64,000 nucleotides of DNA from Platycnemis pennipes (taxonomy: Eukaryota > Arthropoda > Insecta > Odonata > Platycnemididae), in the NCBI GenBank assembly GCA_933228895.1, contig OW121850.1, positions 29,831,773-29,895,772 on the forward strand, read 5' to 3'. The notes below the pieces were generated by a model that worked only from the letters and a program-made list of their open reading frames with translations, did not search any database and was not told the origin of the DNA. The first letter of the stretch is position 1. Each line of letters starts with the position of its first letter. Position numbers and translations under genes: made by a program. Shown piece after piece: positions 11,787 through 21,629 of this stretch.

Positions 11787-12060
11787 ATGTTCAATGCATT
11801 TGTGGATTTGGTGGAGGATTTTGAAATCATAGATTGGAATCCAATACTCAGGGTTCTAATGGAAAATTGAATGTCCAACAACAACTAAAGAATTATCTAT
11901 AGGTTGTAGAAAAGCCAGGTGACTTATAAAATCGGTAACAAGCATTAGAGAAGAAATAATGGAGAAAGGAGTGAGACAAGGTTGTGCTTTGTCTCCTATA
12001 CTTTCTGTTGATACACTGAGAAAGGCATCAATTAATTTACAGAGAAGCCTTCGGCAGTTA
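11787..12060 (+). pseudogene. RTE-like LINE reverse transcriptase fragment
   Basis: The + strand gives AFVDLVEDFEIIDWNPILR, then after frameshifts IIYRL.KSQVTYKIGNKH and GVRQGCALSPILSVDTL-like sequence around 11960-12020. These are the palm motifs of the same reverse transcriptase family as the LINE at 4528-8640 (FVDLEKTFDNVDW, VRQGCALSP). Only about 90 codons remain, with several stops. The orientation is opposite to the other two RTE-like copies in this gene. Confidence 0.7.
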
Positions 12061-12413
12061 ATATAAAAGTGATTACAGTAGCATAGGGGTTAGCAAATTA
12101 TGGCATGAAAGTCAAACATGACTCTTTGGGTGTGTATGCATATGTAGCTCAGGAGTAAAATTGAAAATGGAAATAAAACTGAGGTAGTTTCATTTCATTT
12201 CCATTTAAATGAAACTATTATACCTAGTATTATTTGGTAATGTCAACTTAGTATAGTGTTTTAAATAAGAAAAAAAACTAGTTATTAAAGATAAAATAAA
12301 GTATTTTATAATGTAATGTACTGAAATCGATAGATTCGGCTTTCACTTGTTGAAAATTCATGTTGAATAAGAATATGCAACCTATGTAAATTTTCACAGA
12401 CTTTTATTTGTTG

Positions 12414-12453
12414 GTACAACGTGTTTCGATGCTAAGGCATCATCTTCAAGTAC
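12414..12453 (-). ncRNA. Hammerhead-like ribozyme core of a Penelope-like element end
   Basis: On the minus strand a GTAC pair closes a structure containing TTGAAGA, a five-pair stem (GATGC..GCATC) with a four-base loop, then GAAAC. This matches the CUGANGA - stem II - GAAA core of minimal hammerhead ribozymes known from the terminal repeats of Penelope-like retroelements, except that the first core base is T, not C. The surrounding sequence (cgaaacacgttgtaccaaca) also looks like such an end. No Penelope reverse transcriptase is present nearby. Confidence 0.45.
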
Positions 12454-12985
12454 AAAGTTTTATGCATGACTCCCGGATATATATACACTTTGGCTAAGGG
12501 TGAAGGGAGAGGATGGGGGGGGGGGGGGTTACATTGTGTGACTTTGTTATTTTTGAATGGGTTGCAGGGACGGCCAACGGGCTGGGGGGTATGGGGGAGG
12601 GGAGGTCACTGTCCGGTGGGGGTTACATTGTGGAAGGATAGTGCGGCGGTTAGGAGGGGTGAGTGCTTTTTAAAAAAAATGTCATTCAGTATTTGTCCCT
12701 TGTTCAAATTTCTCTTATCTCCCATTCTTCCAGTATGTCCATCTTTTTCCCTTTTTTGGAGTGATGCAGAATGTGATGTTATTTACTTATAAAAATATGG
12801 CTCTTGAATAATTTTTAAATGCTTGTGAGGGATAGGTTTTGGTTCTTCCATCTCAAAAGTTTGCCGACCCCTGCACTAGGAGATCACTCTAGGAACAAAG
12901 TTTGGAGATTAAGGTTGAGAGGGAAAAGTTACTGGAAAATACTGGTTGGGGAATTGAGGTGAGTGTGGAGAAAGATAATTGGAAT
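12454..12985. other. Low-complexity G-rich stretch beside the Penelope-like end
   Basis: Contains a run of about 14 G near 12516 and further G-rich blocks to 12660. This may be part of the Penelope-like element's body or of its target. No protein motif on either strand. Confidence 0.4.
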
Positions 12986-13306
12986 TTGACACATTCCGGA
13001 CTTAGTGCGGGCTGTGCTCGTAGTCTCTGGATTTAAATGGAGGACGAACTGTGGGCTCTGCCCGCAGTCACTTATGTAAACTCGTAGATAAAGAATGGCG
13101 GGCTGCGCTTGCATTTTGCTTGATCAACTACGCAGATTGATGTTTAATTAGAAATCCGTTAGATGGCAGAAGCTGGTCGAATTTCTTGTCACTGGATGCA
13201 GATGTCTAGGAATCAGTTTAGGAATCACAATTTTACAAAAAACCACCAAAAATCCCAGTCCAGCATGCAAAAAGAGCCCTTTGGAACTCAGGGCGGAATG
13301 TGTTAA
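12986..13306. mobile_element. piggyBac-like MITE (TTAA ends)
   Basis: The left end is TTGACACATTCCG at 12986 and the right end, inverted, is TTAACACATTCCG, ending at 13306. The next bases also match weakly (gactTagT against ccctgagT). TTAA target duplications and short A/C-rich inverted ends are typical of piggyBac. The left TTAA is mutated to TTGA. No ORF. Confidence 0.5.
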
Positions 13307-15216
13307 GGCTGTCGGATACCACGGTCAAAAACACTTCCGCAGATGTCTACACCTCATGACTTGAAGACCCTGCTTTGCTACTTAAACAGTTTTTTTCTGC
13401 GCAAACTTCGAGAGCAAGGATTGGTCTATTAAATAAATGTATTAATTTTTCAGTCATTGTGTTTCTCATAATACTGTTGACCTCAGAAAAACGCAAATTT
13501 TGGCGAAAATAGGCTGATTTCCATGACGTGTATGACGTTAAAGTCTGAACATAATGACTGATTATGACACTCCTTTGAAACGGGAATTCTTCGTCTCCAC
13601 GTAGGTCCATGGTATTTTTGTGTACTGTTTATAACAACAACACAGTGACCGTGATCCCGAAGCAATGCAACACAATATCCACTTGTCCTTCGCGTGCTCT
13701 CTCGGGGCGAGGAATTTCCCTAAGCTGGAGAGCGAGTCCCAGCACGCGCTAGGGAAGGGGAGAGCGGTACGTGGAGGGGAGAGAGGAAGGGGGAGGGGAT
13801 AGCGGTAGGGGCCGGCCCAGCTGACACCGACCCATCTGTACTCCAGTTTCAGGTGTGAGCGGCTTATCTGTGGATTTGTTCTTAGATATTTGTTTGTTCG
13901 ACAACACGCTCGCAGTCGGGGACCGACTCAAAGTCGAAGCAGAACGTGGAAAGCTTTTCACGACACCAAACTGTTTGCATGCTTTGCCTACACAAATATG
14001 CTATACAATGAGTATTGCATATTATGAGTATTTTATGAATTACAGCATCTGGTTGGTATATACCAGTGCCAAACTAATTACCTTCTCCATTACCTACCCA
14101 CCTACTTCATGATCTACAGAGATAAGAAATCCAGTACATTCAATCCACTGCAGTTGGAGTAGCAGCTATGCTTTTATGAGATTTCCATGAAAAAGAAAAA
14201 AAAACATTGCTAGAACGCAGTATTGACTTGTAAAAAACTCAGGGTAAGATGATCATCTTTTCAACAGCTCACGATCATATTTTCACATGAAGCAAACTCA
14301 ACCAAGATATCCATTAACTTAAAATAACATAATCACATCTACATCTCCTTACCACCCAGCGAGCCACTGCGTGAGTCTGTAGCAGAGGAACCATATTAGG
14401 ATTTCAAATTTGCCCTTGAATACTCTCACGGCCCATGACCTGTATTTTCATTTTGGTCAAGAATTAACTATGCCATAAATAAATGATAGAAGAGCTACTG
14501 CAACAACAAAATCCTTAACGTGAAAAAATAGGCCTCTACAAATCTCTGGGTAAATAAAACATGAACAGCCCCACATTGTCTTCACCATGTCATCATGTTC
14601 ACATTACATTTGTAAAATGTTTACATGATTTCAGAACAATATTATTAAAATCCCTAATAGCATTATTGAATATTTAGACTTAAGTAGCTTTACTTACGTA
14701 AAAATGCCCCCGATTCCGATGGATTTTTCCTCCTGAGCAGATATTGACACTCACTGCACCAAACCTGTTACCAATGTGAGTGAGAATGTGGGAACGCAAA
14801 TGTTCTGATGTCAGGCTTTGCTTGCTGTGCCAACTCAGGTGCCACAAAAGCTCGTGCCAATGTGCATTTGGTGGATAAGCCAACTCGGTATCTCGGTTGC
14901 CTTCCTCTTTTGATCGAGAGCTGAGAGCACCATGTGTGTACGACTCTGGCAATGTGGTCACATTAATACAATGTAATGAATACAATGCAATGCAATGAAC
15001 ACAATAGCGTGTAGTGTATACTTATTCATGATGGTTGCTATGGTGATGCAGTATGATACAATATGATGAGCAACATGAACATGCATATTCGTGATCAAAA
15101 TGATATGCATGCTCACAATGATATGGTAGGTCTGATAAGTAGTAAAATAAGGTATTTTCCACCAATTACTGATGAATGCAAGATGTTTGGAGGAGCAATT
15201 TAAAACATGCATGATG
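13307..15216. other. Gene-less stretch containing a repeat shared with 21630-21850
   Basis: 13680-13960 is unusually G/C-rich with GGGGAG runs. 14045-14260 matches 21630-21850 in direct orientation (tatataccagtgccaaa, ctacccacct, gttggagtagcagctat). 14336-14390 (catctacatctccttaccac .. gtctgtagcagagg) resembles the repeat start at 63583. No defensible coding sequence. Confidence 0.5.
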
Positions 15217-15385
15217 TACAGTCCTGGCCAAAAAATTCGCAACACCCACGGGCGCTGTTCGAAGCAACTACCGCGCGAATTTTGAAAGTCCTTCTCATTC
15301 GACGATCTGGCAACCCCTGCGGTGGGCTGAGGAGGAGGCCGCAAGTGGAAGGGGGCAGGAGCGATTGCGTTTTCGGGTTGTGGGT

Positions 15386-15730
15386 TCAAATTCCAGGGTT
15401 GGCTGCGATACCTACTCTCTTGTTACGTCCGCTCACTTCGTTCACTGCAATTATGCTTTCGAATGCTCTCGGCAGGTCGGTGTGGGTCTGTTTTATTAGT
15501 CGACGAGCATTTAACATGCTTAGAATATGCGATGATCTTTCTGGACAATGGGAATGCGATGCGTAAGTTTTCATCTTCCGAGGTTCAGATGCGTTCTTTA
15601 TAACACTTGCCGAGTCACGAGCCTGCTTCATTTGATTATTCCGGAATATATCACTTGTATTATTAGTGAGCCCTTCAATTAAAATATGTGGATCAAATTC
15701 TTTGAGTAGCTTTCGTGCAGCAAATCGCAT
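15386..15730 (-). CDS. Open frame in the left arm of the Tc1 element, matched in the right arm
   Basis: 115 codons read outward through the arm (MRFAARKLLKEFDPHILIEG, then LTNNTSDIFRNNQMKQARD). The right arm keeps the same frame open at 18119-18364 with only a few replacements. No family recognised. Being open in both arms may simply reflect recent arm homogenisation. Confidence 0.25.
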   Translation of the reverse strand: MRFAARKLLKEFDPHILIEGLTNNTSDIFRNNQMKQARDSASVIKNASEPRKMKTYASHSHCPERSSHILSMLNARRLIKQTHTDLPRAFESIIAVNEVSGRNKRVGIAANPGI

Positions 15731-16193
15731 ACAAGTTAGATATTTACGAATTTGTTAACAACTTTCATTTTTTGATAACCGGTAGATAGGTATTGCTTTC
15801 CAATTACCTATTTATGGATTTGCGTACGCTGCATCTCTTAAAAGTAATGGGAATCGTTCTTTGTATTCTCTGAACAGATTTTTACCTCGTAGATTAAAAA
15901 TTTTTTTGTCGAAAAAAATAAGAAACTTATACGATTTATTATCGCGAATCAGTTCAGGTTTGGTTACAGTATTCTTCTGCTGGTAATTTAACCTTGCTTT
16001 TGATAGGGTTTTACAAAATACGATCCAACTGTCCACCAGCGAAGAGGAGATGTAAAGCGTGCTGATACCTACGTTATTTTTCTTACATTCCACATATGAG
16101 CTTCCTACTCGCACACGTTGATGGTATAATTGAAGCAAAGAAATGTATTTAATAATAACGAGAAGATAAATTCATCAAATGGCTGTAATATAT

Positions 16194-17373
16194 TTAATAT
16201 TTTATCCATCCTCCTTCACATTCAATCACCAATTGCATCCGTCGAGGCATAGACTGAATCACGTTTCTGCAAAGCGAAACCCCTATATTATCCCATTCAT
16301 CTTCTATTTGATGCCAGAGTTCATCGGCATTGACAGGTCTCACATTTTTTCTTTGCACTTCTTTGGCCATGCAAGCCCAAATATTTTCGATTGCGTTCAG
16401 GTCTGGACTTCTGGCTGGCCATGTCAATTGTCGCACACGATTTTCGTCGAACCATTTTTTCGCCAGCCTGCAGGTGTGCACCCGAGAGTTGTCCTATGTT
16501 AAGAATAATGTCGATTAGAGGTTATTATTATAAAGATGCACAACTTAGTAAAAATGTGCATGATATTATCCAATTAGAGGTCGGCTCAAATTTAGAAATG
16601 CTGTTGCGTCCATGTTTTGAAATTATAAAAATCGCTAAAGTTTTTGCATAAATTCAGATAATTTCCAAGCTTACTTACCTGTTGATACGTGAAATCTTGG
16701 TCGTATACTGACATTACGGATGGTAACATCACACTATCCAATATTTCGACGTATTTCTCCCCATGGACCATCTAAAGATATCCACGCCCAGGTATGGACC
16801 GAAAATCTTCCCGACCTTGCCCTTTCGTGGATATATCTGGTCTCAAATCTGGTATTAGGTGGACGATAAACCAGTACTGGACCAGATGTTGCGGAAGAAA
16901 ATGTCTTTTCGTCCGTAAATATTATTTTACTCCAGAACTCCTCGTCTTTTTGCCTCAGATCGTGCACAAATTGGAGCCGCGCAGCGCGATGAGCTGGAGT
17001 CAAAATTTCCTTTATGGCCACTCTTCTGCTTCGCAAATCAGTCGTCGAGATCCTCCGCCGAACCGTTCTCGAACTCGTCGGATAATCCGTTGCAACTCGT
17101 CGGATAATCCGTTGCAATTCGAGCCTCATTCGATGTCGTGAACGGGTTATCCCTCACGTAGTGCACAAGCCGCTCGTCATCTTCAACCATGGTGATCCTT
17201 CATCAGCCAGAACCCTCTTTTCTTTGAACTGAGTGCTCCTCCTCCCACCTTGACTTTAGTCTGGATATTGTTGAAGGAGCAACATCCATTCTTCGGGCAA
17301 TCTCTCTGCACGATAAATTTGCTTCCAATAAGCCAACCACCTGATTCCTTCTTCTCGGAGTGAGGGGTGCCAT
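16194..17373 (-). pseudogene. Tc1-like transposase with one intron, disabled
   Basis: ATG at 17373. The N-terminus gives MAPLTPRRRNQVVGLLEANL and CREIARRMDVAPSTISRLKS, a paired-type helix-turn-helix. The catalytic motifs are FTDEKTF (first D, about 16910), DNSRVHTC (second D, at the start of exon 2) and SPDLNAIENIW (third acidic residue, E, about 16385), a DD34E-type triad. A 185-bp GT-AG intron (16494-16678) separates YQQ from DNS. Damage: two adjacent in-frame stops (17200-17205), a 22-bp duplication at 17079-17122 that shifts frame, and a frameshift near 16750. Cut-and-paste activity is lost. Confidence 0.85.
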
Positions 17374-17559
17374 TTCGAACGAAACGAACTTCGAGTACTA
17401 TAGATGTTGGAATATTGGAGTGGGTAGAAATAAAACAGTATACTACTACCACATTCACGCAAGCAATAGAGCGGTGACGACTGGTTCAATGCTCGGCAAG
17501 CTATGTGGAAAACGGGCTCCGAAACTGACGAAGGCGCTGTTATTAAATTGTGTTCAGTA

Positions 17560-18035
17560 AAAAGGGCCCCTTGCAAATATTGTCTTACAGCGGATGGCGC
17601 AACCCTAAAACTTGAACCGACATTCCACGATGTTTTGGGTCCTTTCTCCACTTGCTCCTCGTATCTATAAACCCACGACAAATTTCGTCTAAACGGTACG
17701 CCTTCATCGGTAAGGAAATTACAAATAGTCTCTAATATAAAGGAAATAACTAATGCGCAATAACTCATTGAAGTGTCGACTGCAACAAATATCATAGAAA
17801 TTATTATATTAGTATTCTTAAATACACACCGAGCTTGAATTGGATAATAGGTACTCCCTAAATTTTCAATAGTTTGCGTATAATTACTTAAGTGGTAATA
17901 ATTACAAATCGTTATTTCCCACAGGCCTACTCTTCGGGTGCAAACCTGGCGAAAATATACGACAATTGGCATGACCACTAGTAAAACCACTAAAAGACCA
18001 CAAGGTATACTTAACTTGTATGCGATTTGCGGCAT
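17560..18035 (-). CDS. Unidentified membrane-protein-like fragment inside the Tc1 element
   Basis: A 158-codon stretch free of stops, beginning inside the right arm of the element. It has a hydrophobic segment near the start (PCGLLVVLLVVMPIVVYF), then a soluble part and a second hydrophobic segment (IIISMIFVAVDTSMSYCALV, then ISFILETICNFL). The spacing and the Y-Y-P element before the second helix recall insect odorant receptors, but no diagnostic motif is present, so this is only a suggestion. It could be host sequence captured by the transposon, or noise with hydrophobic bias. The frame continues past 17560 into non-similar sequence. Confidence 0.3.
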
Positions 18036-18571
18036 GAAAGCTAGTCAAAGTAATTGATCTACATATTTTAATTGAAGAGCTCACTAATAATACAAGTGAT
18101 ATATTCCGGAATAATCAAATGAAGCAGGCTCGTGACTCGGCAAGTGTTATAAAGAACGCATCTGAACCTCGGAAGATGAAAACTTACGCATCGCATTCCC
18201 AATGTCCAGAAAGATCATCGCATACTCTAAGCATGTTAAATCCTCGTCGACTAATAAAACAGACCCACACCGACCTGCCGAGAGCATTCGAAAGCATAAT
18301 TGCAGTGAATGAAGTGAGCGGACGTAACAAGAGAGTAGGTATCGCAGTCAACCCTGGAATTTGAACCCACAACCCGAAAACGCAATCGCTCCTGCCCCCT
18401 TCCACTTGCGGCCTCCTCCTCAGCCCACCGCAGGGGTTGCCAGATCGTCGAATGAGAAGGACTTTCAAAATTCGCGCGGAAGTTGCTTCGAACAGCACCC
18501 GTGGGTGTTGCGAATTTTTTGGCCAGGACTGTACCTATGCGTGTATCCTGCTTAGCTACGCTGTAATGAAG

Positions 18572-18715
18572 CAACTCACCTTTCACCATCTCCCAACGTT
18601 GGCCCAACGGATAAGAAATAAGGGTGAAAATGACACCGTTTCTTAACCCTTAAAATATAACTGTCTGAATGGCACCATTTCCCAACTTTAGTCCAACCGT
18701 TTGTGCTAACTGGGT
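18572..18715 (+). mobile_element. Short word-repeat insertion A, CCAACGTTGG type
   Basis: Contains CCCAACGTTGGCCCAACGG and decayed copies (gacaccgtttcttaaccc; cccaactttagtccaaccg), and ends TGTGCTAACTGGGT at 18702-18715. The same word and the same end occur at 21438-21560 and 27363-27541. It starts within about 45 bp of the Tc1 right end; the left boundary is not clear. Confidence 0.65.
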
Positions 18716-18909
18716 TCTGTGTTCAGAGTTTTTTGTAAAATTATTTTAATGATGTAGTTCCATGAAGTAATGCTTGGGACTATCAAGTATATAAAACAAT
18801 GTACTTGTAATATTTAGTAACTTGTTTTTTTATTATAATGTATGCTTTAATAATTAGTGAAAGCATGAAAAATATTGTTCTCTAAAGCATCATGTATCTT
18901 ATCTTTCAG

Positions 18910-18976
18910 TATTTCATTCCATTCCTCTTCAATCAGAGTGGTTCAGTATTGTATTTCTTAACTCTCCATCATACAG
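18910..18976 (+). CDS. TMEM234: TMEM234 exon B
   Basis: Acceptor atctttcag ends at 18909; donor CAG|GTATGT begins at 18977. It encodes YFIPFLFNQSGSVLYFLTLH and two further residues, ending with one base of the next codon. The PFL-NQ-GS--Y-LTL pattern is characteristic of TMEM234. Exon A ends on a codon boundary and exon B starts on one, so the junction is in phase. The acceptor and the first 16 bases or so of this exon recur in a duplicated copy at 19856-19951. Confidence 0.85.
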
Positions 18977-19080
18977 GTATGTGCCTTTTGTCTCTGTTAA
19001 TTGCATTGTAATATTTCAATAAAATAAAATTTCAATTGTGTAGAAGTTAATGAACTGAATGTAAGACATTTTAATTTCAG

Positions 19081-19173
19081 ACATCTCACTAGCGTTGCCT
19101 TTTACAAACTCTTTGACATTTTTGTTTACTTGGCTTGCGGGCCGAGCATTGGGTGAAGAACCAGTTAACAAAA
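19081..19173 (+). CDS. TMEM234: TMEM234 exon C
   Basis: Acceptor ttaatttcag ends at 19080; donor AAAA|GTGAGT begins at 19174. With the split codon it gives DISLALPFTNSLTFLFTWLA and GRALGEEPVNK, matching the D-TLAVP-CNSLA and G-ALGE region of the family. Only 104 bp of intron separates it from exon B. The exon ends with the first base of a codon that is completed in exon D. Confidence 0.87.
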
Positions 19174-19381
19174 GTGAGTTTTTCTCTGCTTGATTTTATG
19201 GGTTTGTGTTTTCTTGCAAACAGTGTTTTTAATGTGCATTAATTTTTGCAGCTCAGTTGCTATCATGTGCAATCTTTCACCATCTAAAGCAAGGCAATTC
19301 CTTCTGCCATAGTCTCATTCCTAATTGTGACTTGCAATAATGTTTTTGAATTTTTTCCTTGGCTGACATAACCATCTTTAT

Positions 19382-20370
19382 TTATTCTTCTTCTTCTTTC
19401 TCAAATCCCCTTATGCTGTTAGGCATCAGGGTCCTTCAGCCACTTTCTAAATTCCCTCCTATTCTGAGCGAGTCGCTTCACTTCATTTGTACTCTTCCCA
19501 CGTTGGGCTGCCATTCTCTCCACATAATCTTCCCACTCCAGCCTTGGTCGTCCTCTTCCTCGCCTTCCTTCTGGTCTTGCCTCCATCACCTCTCTTGGCT
19601 TCCTTTCCTCCTCCGTCCTAACCACATGTCCATACCATCCTAGGGTTTTTCTTTCCATCACTTCAATGATTGAGTCGTGCTGGAATTGGGATCTGATTGT
19701 AGTGTTTCTTACTCCATCTCTTCTAGTGCGTCCTGCTGCACGTCTGAGGTATTGCATCTCGCAGCTTTGGAATCTACTCTTGTGCTTATCTAGTAGGGTT
19801 AGGCTCTCCATTCCATACAGCAGTACTGGCTGGAAAATAGTTTTGTACACCCTCATTTTATTATAATGTATGCTTTAATAATTAGTGAAAACATGAAAAA
19901 TGTTGTTCTCTAAAGCATAATGTATCTTATCTTTCAGTATTTCATTCCATTCCATTCCTGCTTACAATTGATCTGCTAAGCTGATAGTATACCTGATTTG
20001 CTTTACGGACTCTGTGACTCACTTCTGAGTCTTGTCTTCCATCACAAGTAATTTGTTTCCCCAGGTATTCAAACTTGTCAACCTGTTCTACTTCTTGCTC
20101 TTCCCAGGTTCAGCCTTTCTTGTACCTCATTTTTTGACACTGCCATAACCTTGCTTTTCCCCACATTCATTTTCATTCCATGGTCTCTGATGACATTTGC
20201 CCATTCTTCCACTGCTATTTGTAATTCTCTCTTGTACTTAGCAATCAATACAATGTCATCTGCATATACCAATGACTGGACGTAGACTGGCCTTAACCTA
20301 TAGTTTCCTACCTTGTACATTGCTGTTTTTCTTTTGCATTGTTTGTGTATCTGGTCCATCAAAATGATTA
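19382..20370 (-). mobile_element. RTE-like LINE 3' part, with a host-derived filler
   Basis: The minus strand carries reverse transcriptase pieces: YVQSLVYADDIVLIAKYKRE (catalytic YADD, about 20270), KMNVGKSKVMAVSKNE, then in another frame EYLGKQITCDGRQ-like sequence (about 20060), and from 19856 to 19419 MRVYKTIFQPVLLYGMESLT, ERKTLGWYGHVVRTEEERKP, GRGRPRLEWEDYVERM and a final KWLKDPDA before a stop. A gaa-repeat tail follows at 19382-19398. The element is 5' truncated. About 95 bp in its middle (19856-19951) is a copy of TMEM234 intron/exon B sequence, not LINE. Confidence 0.82.
19856..19951 (+). repeat. Duplicate of the TMEM234 exon B acceptor region
   Basis: Matches 18829-18925 in the same orientation over about 95 bp with three substitutions. 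It contains the last intron bases, the cttatctttcag acceptor and the first bases of exon B (tatttcattccattcc). It interrupts the LINE where roughly 15 codons are missing. The copy has an acceptor but no donor or full exon, so it cannot serve as a normal alternative exon. Confidence 0.85.
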
Positions 20371-20376
20371 ATAATA

Positions 20377-20640
20377 CAGTAGAACTTGGTTAGTACGTTT
20401 TTGAATGGACCGCAAAAAATGAACTTGCTAACCAGGAAAACGTGCTAACGAGGAAAGTAAATAATAGCTATTAGGGTAATTGTAATGAGGAAAAGTCGTC
20501 ATATTTACGATTACTTTCAGAAGTTCTTGTAAAATCGCCTCTTTGCACGTTTAAAATTAATAAAATGGGTGGGACATTGCCAAAATGATACGATATGTAT
20601 GGAAATCACAATGTTTCATAGATTTCCCCGAGACAATTGC
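20377..20640 (+). mobile_element. pogo-like element end, truncated
   Basis: CAGTAGAACTTGGTTAGTACG follows a TA dinucleotide, and about 60 bp later comes an internal part gctaaccaggaaaacgtgct shared with the element end at 24156. The body stops at the edge of the LINE ORF1 remnant near 20637. No transposase remains here. Confidence 0.65.
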
Positions 20641-21443
20641 TTGCCCTTGCTCTTCATATGTTGTTGCTTCTGACATGCAAGACTAGCATCTCCGGACTAA
20701 TATCACTATTTTCCGACATTTCTTCAATCTTCATCACCATCTGCTCCGCTTTGATACCACTGTACACTCGTTTTTCGACGCCTTTTACATTGATGTGTTT
20801 TAACAATGAGTCCCCAATTAAAAACACACTATTACCCCTTTTTTCTACTACTTGTGATTTCAGGGTGCGGGGGGAACGGTTTTCACCGTTTATGTAATGC
20901 TTTGGAACTGTGATTACTGATTTTGCACAGGGATTTTGCTGCAAGTACTTAGTTTGATGTTTGTGGCCGATGTTTACTCCGCAAGTGCTCATTGCGGTGT
21001 CACGCACATGATTTCCATCGCGATGATCATCAGAATTATTCAACACTTCATATCTGTTGCTTGTACTTGCAGCAAACGACACAGTTTTTGGTGAATTCAC
21101 AGTTACAATCTCTCTTTGAATCTACCGAATCACCAGAGTGGCCACTTTTACTTGATGCAAGCTCTGCCATCAGTTTATCTCTTTCGAGCTCCAGATTTCT
21201 ATTTTTTCGCGTAGTTATGTTAGGTCTTGCATTAACATTGATATTACCTTGTCCTTTGAGGCTATTACATTCTGAAGGGTTGCATCTTTTTCGTCGATTA
21301 TGCACGCCGTGCACCACCAACAACTATCGTCAGATATTTCACTTGTATCAACTTGGGGGCACTTACTATGTATCCACATGGTGCATCTATCACACCTTAT
21401 CCCTTTTTTAACTCCCTTGAGGCAGAACCTACACTTCCCATGT
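20637..21443 (-). pseudogene. CR1-group LINE ORF1: PHD-like finger plus SGNH esterase
   Basis: The minus strand first encodes a Cys/His finger (GKCRFCLKGVKKGIRCDRCT, WIHSKCP, CWWCTAC; 21443-21300), then a basic/coiled linker, a Cys cluster (DCNCEFTKNCVVCCKY), and after a frameshift an esterase-like part with VFLIGDSLLKHI (GDS nucleophile motif) and LVLHVRSNNI (family: H-G-TN). PHD finger plus SGNH hydrolase is the layout of ORF1 in CR1-type retrotransposons. It is cut at the 5' side by the word-repeat insertion at 21438 and at the 3' side near 20637; no ORF2 is seen. Confidence 0.72.
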
Positions 21444-21565
21444 AGCACAGATGGCTGGGCCAACGTTGGGGAACGGTTACGACGATGGTTGGCCAACCGT
21501 TACTCATGTCCGTTTTGCCAACCGTTCCCCAACCGTTGGCCCAACTGTTCCCCGACCATGTAGCC
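21438..21565 (-). mobile_element. Short word-repeat insertion B, CCAACGTTGG type
   Basis: Starts CCCATGTAGCACA at 21438, the inverse of the end seen in insertions A and C. It then contains gggccaacgttgggg, ttggccaaccgtt, ccaaccgttggcccaac and similar words on both strands. Its end abuts the CR1 ORF1 frame exactly before the first finger cysteine, so it landed in that ORF or replaced its start. Confidence 0.7.
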
Positions 21566-21629
21566 CCACCATCCACCAACTGTCGTACCACCATCCCTCC
21601 TATTAATCTATGCAATGTCACTAGGCATA

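Larger units (their letters stand above)
15219..18531 (-). mobile_element. Tc1-type element with 0.52-kb inverted arms
   Basis: Begins CAGTCCTGGCC at 15219 and ends with its inverse at 18531, with TA duplications at 15217-15218 and 18532-18533. The arms extend inward to about 15738 and 18013 (520 and 519 bp) and are roughly 95 percent identical by eye. Between them are a Tc1 transposase pseudogene (17373-16194) and two further stretches with open frames on the minus strand (18035-17560 and 16138-15812). Typical Tc1 elements are about 1.6 kb, so about 1 kb of extra DNA is carried. It lies in the long TMEM234 intron, about 380 bp before exon B. Confidence 0.88.

Noticed and set aside
15207..15566. 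Sense-strand open frames in the left Tc1 arm, mirrored at 18184-18607
   Set aside because: They begin at the transposon end, including the terminal repeat, and mirror each other only because the arms are inverted copies.
19859..19951. Duplicated exon B edge as a functional alternative exon
   Set aside because: Only an acceptor and about 16 bp of exon are present; the sequence then runs into antisense LINE with no donor in a sensible frame.
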